This document shows positions 55,610 to 64,000 of a stretch of DNA of 64,000 nucleotides, in pieces. Every line of letters starts with the position of its first letter. Positions within the stretch are counted from its first letter, which is position 1. The stretch lies in NCBI RefSeq assembly GCF_002151125.1, contig NZ_MDJZ01000005.1, forward strand, positions 248,001 through 312,000, read 5' to 3'. The DNA is from Clavibacter michiganensis. GTDB lineage: Bacteria; Actinomycetota; Actinomycetes; Actinomycetales; Microbacteriaceae. The translations under genes were made by a program, and so were the position numbers. Under the pieces are notes generated by a model, which was not told the DNA's origin, searched no databases, and worked only from the letters and a program-made list of their open reading frames with translations.

Positions 55610-57265
55610 CTAGCCGTCGGTGAGGATCCGCTCGGCGGCGGCGCGCGCCTCGGCCGCGGTGCGCGCGGTCAGGACGGCCTCGGCGGCCGCGCGCGCGTCG
55701 TCGAGGGTGCGGCGGCCGAGCTCGAGCCGGACGTCGGCAAGCGCCGCGGGCGTCATCGACAGGCTCGTGGCGCCGAGGCCGACGAGGACCACCGCGAGGA
55801 GCGGATCCGCGGCGGCCTCGCCGCAGATGCCGACGGGCGTCCCGGACCCGCGGCCGGCGTCGCCCAGCGTGCGGACGAGGCGGAGGACCGCAGGGTGCCA
55901 CGGATCCTGGTAGGCCGCGACGGATCCGAGCAGGCGGTCGGCCGCCATCGTGTACTGCGTGAGGTCGTTGGTGCCGATGCTCACGAAGTCGGCGACCTCG
56001 ACGACCTGGTCGGCCAGCAGCACGAGCGACGGCACCTCGGCCATGACGCCCACCGTGCGGAGGCCGAGCTCGCGGCCGAGCTCGACGAAGTACCGGGTCT
56101 CCTCGGCGTCGGCGACCATGGGAGCCATGACCCAGAGGTCGGCGTCCGTGGCCGCGTCGGCCTGGGCGAGGGCGGTGAGCTGGTCGCGGAGGATCTGCTC
56201 GTTCGCGCGGAGGGCGCGCAGGCCGCGGAGCCCGAGCGCGGGGTTCTCCTCGGCCGCGTCCGTGAGGAAGGCGAGCGGCTTGTCGGCCCCCGCGTCGAGC
56301 GCGCGGACGACGACCTTGCGGCCGGGGAACGCCTCGAGGAGCGCGGTGTACTGCGCGGTCTGGTCGGCGACGGACGGCGCCTCGGCCGCGTCGAGGAACA
56401 GGAACTCGGTGCGGAAGAGGCCGACGCCCTCGGCGCCCAGCTCGACGGCGCGGGCGGCCTCCGCGGGTGAACCGAGGTTCGCGAGCAGCGGCACGGGCGT
56501 GCCGTCGGCCAGCGCGCCGTCGGTGATCGGGGCGGCCAGCGCCTCCTCGCGCTCGCGGATCCTGCGCAGGGCGTCGGCGCGCTCCGCGGCGGACGGGTCG
56601 GCGATGACGAGGCCGGCCGCCGCGTCGACGACGACCTCGGCGCCCTCGCGGAGGTCGGCGGCACCCGTCGCGCCGACGATGGCGGGGATCGAGCGGCTGC
56701 GGGCGAGGATCGCGGTGTGGCTGGTGGGGCCGCCGTCGGTGGTGACGAGGGCGAGCACGCGGTCGAGCTCGAGGAGCGCGGTGTCGGCTGGTGCGAGGTC
56801 GCGCGCGACGAGGACGAAGGGCGCGTCCGCGGTGGGGATCCCGGGTGCGGGCACGCCGCGGAGCCGGGCGATGACGCGCTGGGCGACGTCCGCGAGGTCC
56901 GCCGCGCGCTCGGCCATGTAGCCGCCCATGCCGGTGAGGAGCTCCTGGAAGGTGGCGAACGCCTCGAAGACGGCGCGCTCGCCCGAGCGGCCCTGGCCGA
57001 CCAGGCGGCCGACCGAGTCGAGGAGGGCGGGATCGCGCGCCATGAGCGACTGCGCGTCGAGCACGTCCTTCGCGTCGCCGCCGGCGCGGACGCCGCGCTC
57101 GGCGAGGTCGTCCGCGGTCGCGGCGAGGGCGGCGGAGACGCGCGCGACCTCGGCGTCGGCATCGCCCGTGAACGGCTCCGTGCCCGGCTCGGGCAGCGGG
57201 TCGGGCATCCGCATCACGGGGCCCGTGGCCACTCCGTGTCCTACTCCGATGCCGGTGATGCGCAC
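55610..57265 (-). CDS. ptsI: PTS enzyme I (phosphoenolpyruvate-protein phosphotransferase)
   Basis: The product is 551 aa, a normal length. TTDGGPTSHTAILARS carries the phospho-His; GVGLFRTEFLFLD, SIGTNDLTQYTMAADR and VGICGEAAADP (catalytic Cys) form the PEP-binding barrel. It passes phosphate from PEP to HPr for all PTS sugars. GTG 57265 is chosen because GGGAG lies 6 bases upstream and the protein then starts at the usual RITGIGVGHGVA. No ptsH is adjacent. Confidence 0.96.
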   Translation of the reverse strand: MRITGIGVGHGVATGPVMRMPDPLPEPGTEPFTGDADAEVARVSAALAATADDLAERGVRAGGDAKDVLDAQSLMARDPALLDSVGRLVGQGRSGERAVFEAFATFQELLTGMGGYMAERAADLADVAQRVIARLRGVPAPGIPTADAPFVLVARDLAPADTALLELDRVLALVTTDGGPTSHTAILARSRSIPAIVGATGAADLREGAEVVVDAAAGLVIADPSAAERADALRRIREREEALAAPITDGALADGTPVPLLANLGSPAEAARAVELGAEGVGLFRTEFLFLDAAEAPSVADQTAQYTALLEAFPGRKVVVRALDAGADKPLAFLTDAAEENPALGLRGLRALRANEQILRDQLTALAQADAATDADLWVMAPMVADAEETRYFVELGRELGLRTVGVMAEVPSLVLLADQVVEVADFVSIGTNDLTQYTMAADRLLGSVAAYQDPWHPAVLRLVRTLGDAGRGSGTPVGICGEAAADPLLAVVLVGLGATSLSMTPAALADVRLELGRRTLDDARAAAEAVLTARTAAEARAAAERILTDG

Positions 57266-57353
57266 TCTGACTCCCTCGCTCGGGTGCGGGCCGCGCGGAC
57301 GGACGGCGTCCGCGCGGGTGGCCGTCCGGTCGGGGTGCCGGAACGGCCCGTCC

Positions 57354-57359
57354 ACGCTA
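57354..57359 (-). promoter_or_regulatory. -10 box of ptsI
   Basis: TAGCGT on the minus strand, about 90 bases before the GTG start. Confidence 0.4.
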
Positions 57360-57378
57360 CCAGGGGCCCGACGGCCCG

Positions 57379-57384
57379 TATCCT
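57379..57384 (+). promoter_or_regulatory. -10 box of the leaderless BrkB-family gene
   Basis: TATCCT, 6 bases before ATG 57391. Confidence 0.6.
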
Positions 57385-57390
57385 CGGGGG

Positions 57391-58512
57391 ATGACCGCCC
57401 CCGACGGCCGCGGACGCCCCGACCGTCCCGCATCCCCCTCCGGCTCCCCCGGCACGACGTCCGAGGAGACGCCCGCGCCCACCGGCATCCCGGCGCTCGT
57501 CGCCCGCGTGATGCAGCTGAAGCCCGTGCGCGTGCTCCTCGCCTACGGGGCCGCGGGCGGACCGATCCTCGCGGCCGGCATGTCCTACCAGGCCGTCTTC
57601 GCGGTGTTCGCCGCGCTCGCGGTCGGGTTCTCCGTCGCGGGATCGGTGCTCGCGGGGAACCCGGCGCTGCTCGACTCGCTGCTCACGCTGATCCAGGGCG
57701 CGGTGCCGGGGCTGTTCGGGGAGGGCGGGGCGATCACGGACCCGCAGGCGCTGCTCGAGTCGGACGCCGTCCGGGCCACCGGGATCATCGGGTCCATCGG
57801 CCTGCTGGTGACCGCGCTCGGCTGGCTGGCGTCGACGCGCGACTCGGTGCGCCGCATCTTCGAGCTGCCGCCGCCCACCACGTTCTTCCTACTCCTCAAG
57901 GTCAAGGACCTCGGGCTCGCCCTGGTGTTCGCGCTGGCGATGCTGCTCTCGGCCGCGCTCTCCGTCGTGAGCACCGGGCTCCTCGGGTTCGTGTTCGGGC
58001 TGATGCAGGTGGGCGAGGACTCGCCGCTCGCGATCGTCGTCGGCCGCACCGTGGGCCTCGCGCTGGTGCTCGCGCTCGACACCGCCGTGCTGGCGGGGGC
58101 GTACCGGATCCTCTCGGGCGTGAAGATCCCGTGGCCGCAGCTCCTGCAGGGCGCGCTCCTCGGCGGCGTGGCCATGGGCGTGCTCAAGGTGCTCGGGACG
58201 GCGCTGCTCGGCGGCGCCAGCCGGAACCCGCTGCTCGCGTCGTTCGCGGTGATCATCGGGCTCCTGATCTGGTTCAACCTCATCTGCCAGATCATCCTCA
58301 TCTGCGCGTCGTGGATCGCCGTGGGCATGGCCGACAAAGGCATCGACGCCCGAGACCTCAGCCCCGAGCAGCTCGAGAAGGAGCGCGTCGCGAAGCTCGA
58401 CGAAGCCCGCCGGATCCTCGAGGAGGAGGAGCGCGCTCGGGAGCGGGAGCGGTACGAGCAGTCCCGCGGCATCACGCGCCTGATGCTCGGGCTGCGGCGG
58501 AGACGCCGCCGT

Positions 58513-58515
<3 letters not shown>
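57391..58515 (+). CDS. YihY/BrkB-family membrane protein
   Basis: The product is 374 aa. A Pro/Gly-rich N-terminus (35 residues) leads to six helices; AAGMSYQAVFAVFAALAVGF is the family signature of helix 1, and ILIWFNLICQIILICASWIAVG the last. The C-terminus (from about residue 330) is a charged helix rich in Glu, Arg and Lys. The function of the family is unsettled (older annotations as RNase BN are wrong). It lies 10 bases before xthA. Confidence 0.88.
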
Positions 58516-61301
<2,786 letters not shown>

Positions 61302-61368
61302 CCACCGCATCGACGTCCGCTCCGCGTAGCCCGGCGTCACGCGACGAGACGCTCCCAGCCGCGTGGGC

Positions 61369-61374
61369 TAATCT
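61369..61374 (+). promoter_or_regulatory. -10 box of the riboflavin operon
   Basis: TAATCT, about 10 bases before the riboswitch begins. Confidence 0.5.
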
Positions 61375-61383
61375 CGGGGTACA

Positions 61384-61524
61384 CGTGCTCCGGGGTCGGT
61401 GGAAATCCGAGCCGGCGGTGACAGTCCGCGAACGGACGATGCGCGACCGGGTCCCCGGGAGCCTCGTCCGCCGATCCGGTGGGAATCCGGGACCGACGGT
61501 GAGAGTCCGGATGGGAGGCGCACG
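61384..61524 (+). promoter_or_regulatory. FMN riboswitch (RFN element)
   Basis: The conserved blocks are all present in order: ggtcggtggaaatccgag, ccggcggtgacagtccgcg, gatccggtgggaatccgg, gaccgacggtgagagtccgg and atgggaggcgcac. The ends gtgc and gcac pair as the closing stem. It binds FMN and reduces expression of ribD-ribE-ribBA when FMN is plentiful. Confidence 0.95.
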
Positions 61525-61573
61525 CGGCGCCAGCGACCCTGCCGGCGTCGAGGTCTCGTCGACCGCGCCCGGA

Positions 61574-61587
61574 GTCCGTCCACGGAC
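61574..61587 (+). promoter_or_regulatory. hairpin next to the ribD ribosome-binding site
   Basis: gtccg-tcca-cggac lies directly before the gagga of ribD; a shifted pairing of gtcc with ggac would bury it. A candidate expression platform for translational control by the riboswitch. Confidence 0.45.
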
Positions 61588-61596
61588 GAGGACACC

Positions 61597-62664
61597 ATGC
61601 ACGACGACCCGACGGCACCCGAGACGCGCGCGCCGGCTCCCGACGCCCCCGCGCTCGAGCGCGCCATGCGCCGCGGCCTCGAGCTCGCGGCCGAGGGTCC
61701 CGCGTGGGGCCCCAACCCGCGCGTCGGCTGCGTGATCCTCGACGCCTCCGGTCGCGTGATCGCCGAGGGCCGCCACCGCGGCGCCGGATCCGCGCACGCC
61801 GAGGTCGACGCGATCCGGCAGCTGCCCGCGGGCGCGGCACGCGGATCCACCGCCGTCGTCACGCTCGAGCCCTGCAACCACACGGGACGCACCGGGCCGT
61901 GCGCCGCCGCGCTCATCGAGGCCGGCGTCGCGCGCGTCGTCTACGCCGTCGCCGACCCGGGCGCCGAGTCCTCCGGCGGTGCGGCCCGGCTGCGCGCCGC
62001 GGGCGTCGAGGTCGTGCCCGGCGTGCTCGCCGAGGAGGCCGCGGCGTTCCTCCGGGTGTGGCTCGGATCCGCGTCGCTCGGCCGCCCGTTCGTCACGGCG
62101 AAGTGGGCCTCCAGCCTCGACGGCCGCATCGCCGCCGCAGACGGCACGAGCCGCTGGATCACCGGGCCCGCCGCCCGCCACGACGTGCACCGCCGCCGCG
62201 CGGAGGCCGATGCGATCCTGGTGGGCACCGGCACCGTGCTCGCCGACGACCCCGCGCTCACCGCCCGGCGGCCCGACGGGATCCCGTACCCGCACCAGCC
62301 CGCGCCCGTCGTGCTCGGCGACCGCGCGATCCCCGACGACGCGGCCCTGCACCGCCACCCGCGCCGCCTGATCCGCATCGCCGGCCATGACCCCGCCGCC
62401 GCGCTCGCGGAGCTCGGACGCCGGGGGATCCGGCACGTGTTCGTGGAGGGCGGCCCCACGATCGTCTCCGCGCTCGTCGCCGCCGGGCTCGTCGACGAGG
62501 TGGTCGCCTACCTCGCGCCCGTGCTCCTCGGCGGACCCCGCACCGCGACCGGCGACCTCGGCGTGCCGAGCATGCCGGCCGCCCACCGACTCACCCTCAT
62601 CAGCACGACACGGCTCGGGGACGACCTCCTCGTGACCGCGCGACCCACCACGGAAGGCCAGTGA
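61597..62664 (+). CDS. ribD: bifunctional riboflavin deaminase-reductase
   Basis: The product is 355 aa. The deaminase half has GPNPRVGCVI, SAHAEVDAI (zinc His and Glu) and TLEPCNHTGRTGPCA (zinc Cys). The reductase half has AKWASSLDGRIAAADGTSRWITG and FVEGGPTIVSALVAAGLVDEV. It performs the second and third steps from GTP to riboflavin. ATG 61597 has GAGGA 4 bases upstream. It is followed by ribE with the overlapping TGATG. Confidence 0.95.
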   Translation: MHDDPTAPETRAPAPDAPALERAMRRGLELAAEGPAWGPNPRVGCVILDASGRVIAEGRHRGAGSAHAEVDAIRQLPAGAARGSTAVVTLEPCNHTGRTGPCAAALIEAGVARVVYAVADPGAESSGGAARLRAAGVEVVPGVLAEEAAAFLRVWLGSASLGRPFVTAKWASSLDGRIAAADGTSRWITGPAARHDVHRRRAEADAILVGTGTVLADDPALTARRPDGIPYPHQPAPVVLGDRAIPDDAALHRHPRRLIRIAGHDPAAALAELGRRGIRHVFVEGGPTIVSALVAAGLVDEVVAYLAPVLLGGPRTATGDLGVPSMPAAHRLTLISTTRLGDDLLVTARPTTEGQ

Positions 62665-63326
62665 TGTTCACAGGGATCATCGAGGAGCGCGGACGCGTCC
62701 TCGCGCTCGACGCCGAGGGCGACTCCGCCCGGATCACGGTGGAGGCGCCGCTCGCGGTGTCCGACGCCCGGCACGGCGACTCCATCAGCGTCGACGGCGT
62801 GTGCCTCACGGTCGTCGCGCAGACGCCCGAGGGCTTCACCGCCGACGTCATGCGGCAGACGCTCGTGATGAGCTCGCTCGGACGCCTCGGCGTGGGCTAT
62901 CGCGTCAACCTGGAGCGCGCCGCGCGCGTGGGCGACCGCCTGGGCGGCCACATCGTGCAGGGCCACGTCGACGGCACCGGGCGCCTCATCGCGACCACGC
63001 CGGGCGAGGCGTGGCGGATCCTCCGCTTCTCGCTGCCCGCGGACCTCGCGCCGCTCGTGGTCGACCGCGGATCCATCACGGTGCAGGGCGTGAGCCTCAC
63101 CGTGAGCGCGGTCAGCCCGACGGACACGCCGGACGCCGACTCGTGGTTCGAGGTGTCGCTCATCCCGGAGACGCTCTCCGCGACGACGCTGGGCGCGCTG
63201 GAGATCGGCGACGAGGTGAACCTCGAGACCGACGTGCTCGCGCGGCACGTGCAGCGGATGCTCGCGCTCGACGCGCGCGACCGCGACGCCGCACCGGCCG
63301 CCACGACCGAGGGGGACCGCTCATGA
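62664..63326 (+). CDS. ribE: riboflavin synthase alpha chain
   Basis: The product is 220 aa made of two lumazine-binding halves: MFTGIIEERGRV with SISVDGVCLTVV, then LGGHIVQGHVDGTGR with SITVQGVSLTVSAV. It converts two lumazine molecules to riboflavin plus a pyrimidine. ATG 62664 is used with GGAAGG upstream; the stop overlaps ribBA by four bases. Confidence 0.96.
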   Translation: MFTGIIEERGRVLALDAEGDSARITVEAPLAVSDARHGDSISVDGVCLTVVAQTPEGFTADVMRQTLVMSSLGRLGVGYRVNLERAARVGDRLGGHIVQGHVDGTGRLIATTPGEAWRILRFSLPADLAPLVVDRGSITVQGVSLTVSAVSPTDTPDADSWFEVSLIPETLSATTLGALEIGDEVNLETDVLARHVQRMLALDARDRDAAPAATTEGDRS

Positions 63327-64000
63327 GCCTCGCCGACATCCCCGCGGCGCTGCAGGAGCTGCGCGCCGGACGCCCCGTGATCGTCGTCGACGACGAGGGC
63401 CGCGAGAACGAGGGCGACGTGCTGCTCGCCGCCGAGTCCGCCTCGCCCGAGTGGGTGGCCTGGCTCGTGAAGCACTCGTCGGGCTTCATCTGCGCGCCCA
63501 TGACGAACGAGATCGCCGACCGGCTCGAGCTGCCGCTCATGGTGGCCGACAACCGGGATCCGCGCGGCACCGCGTACACGGTGTCCGTCGACGCGGCCGA
63601 CCGGCTCTCCACCGGCATCAGCGCGTCCGACCGCGCGCACACCCTGCGCGTGCTCGCCGACCTCCGCAGCGTGCCGACGAGCCTGCACCGGCCCGGCCAC
63701 ATCCTGCCGCTGCGCGCGGTGGACGGCGGCGTGCGCGAGCGCGACGGCCACACCGAGGCCGCGGTCGACCTGCTCACGCTCGCGGGGCTCACGCCCGTCG
63801 GCGCGATCAGCGAGATCGTGCAGGACGACGGCGAGATGATGCGGCTGCCCGGCCTCCTCGCCCTCGGCGAGCGCGAGGGCGTGCTCGTCGTCACGATCGA
63901 GGCGCTCAAGGAGCACCTGGAGGAGTTCCACTGCGACCGTCCGCTCGAGCCCGCGGTCGAGATCCCCGAGGCGTCGCGGGTCATCTTCGAGGTCGAGACC
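63323..64000 (+). CDS. ribBA: 3,4-dihydroxy-2-butanone-4-phosphate synthase / probable GTP cyclohydrolase II, 3' end cut by window edge
   Basis: 226 codons are visible and the frame is open to the end of the window. VIVVDDEGRENEGDVLLAAE (metal-binding Glu), STGISASDRAHT, HRPGHILPLRA and RDGHTEAAVDLLTLAGL are the RibB active-site motifs. The synthase domain normally ends at about 200-205 residues; the extra residues (RVIFEVET) look like the link to a GTP cyclohydrolase II domain, so a bifunctional RibBA is likely. ATG 63323 overlaps the ribE stop. Confidence 0.9.
   Translation, partial: MSLADIPAALQELRAGRPVIVVDDEGRENEGDVLLAAESASPEWVAWLVKHSSGFICAPMTNEIADRLELPLMVADNRDPRGTAYTVSVDAADRLSTGISASDRAHTLRVLADLRSVPTSLHRPGHILPLRAVDGGVRERDGHTEAAVDLLTLAGLTPVGAISEIVQDDGEMMRLPGLLALGEREGVLVVTIEALKEHLEEFHCDRPLEPAVEIPEASRVIFEVET

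Noticed and set aside
61399-61596. Longer ribD frame starting inside the riboswitch
   Set aside because: It would translate the aptamer; ATG 61597 has its own GAGGA and starts just before the deaminase domain.

Overview
The window is a dense, very GC-rich (about 70% or more by eye) stretch of an actinobacterial chromosome. Gene content, frequent GTG starts, 4-base stop/start overlaps, genes that look leaderless, and a wall-glycan locus without mycolate genes point to a plant- or soil-associated Microbacteriaceae member, most like Clavibacter. This is inferred from memory of gene order, not from a database search. I see no insertion sequence, prophage, CRISPR array, rRNA or tRNA.

Region 1 (1-18234) is a cell-surface glycan locus. 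It holds an Emb-type arabinosyltransferase (cut by the left edge), a secreted LGFP-repeat protein, a GlfT2-type galactofuranosyltransferase with UDP-galactopyranose mutase, two further GT2 enzymes (one GlfT1-like), the four dTDP-rhamnose genes (rmlA, rmlC, rmlB, rmlD), a GtrA-type membrane protein, a Wzm/Wzt ABC exporter, a GT4 glycosyltransferase and an LCP-family ligase. Together these could make a rhamnose-linked galactofuran, possibly with arabinose, export it and attach it to peptidoglycan.

Region 2 (18231-36264) is housekeeping metabolism. It contains purE/purK, a second GtrA protein, a PH-domain membrane protein, birA, acyl-CoA carboxylase subunits (accD, accE and, further on, the biotin carboxylase/BCCP chain), a two-component system with an extra kinase-like membrane protein, a TrmA-family RNA methyltransferase, a Maf pyrophosphatase, an LpdA-type flavoprotein lacking redox cysteines, purine nucleoside phosphorylase and a phosphopentomutase-like sugar mutase.

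Region 3 (36353-49325) is mostly nucleoside salvage. It starts with a MerR regulator coupled to a membrane protein, then has orphan PTS EIIA/EIIB behind adenosine deaminase, a nucleoside hydrolase, and a long operon of two BMP-type lipoproteins, an ABC ATPase, two permeases, cytidine deaminase and thymidine phosphorylase. This operon imports and degrades nucleosides; the phosphorylase and mutase of region 2 complete the path to ribose/deoxyribose 5-phosphate.

Region 4 (49400-64000) holds a divergent manC / mannosyltransferase pair (lipoglycan supply), sdhCDAB, PTS enzyme I, a BrkB-family membrane protein, xthA, trpS, a HAD hydrolase, and an FMN riboswitch ahead of ribD-ribE-ribBA, the last cut by the right edge.

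Three patterns run across the window. The palindrome GGATCC is far more common than base composition predicts. At least twelve genes have a TANNNT -10 box 6-8 bases before the start codon, as expected for leaderless mRNAs. From the LCP gene to sdhB the gene order resembles Mycobacterium tuberculosis Rv3267-Rv3319.
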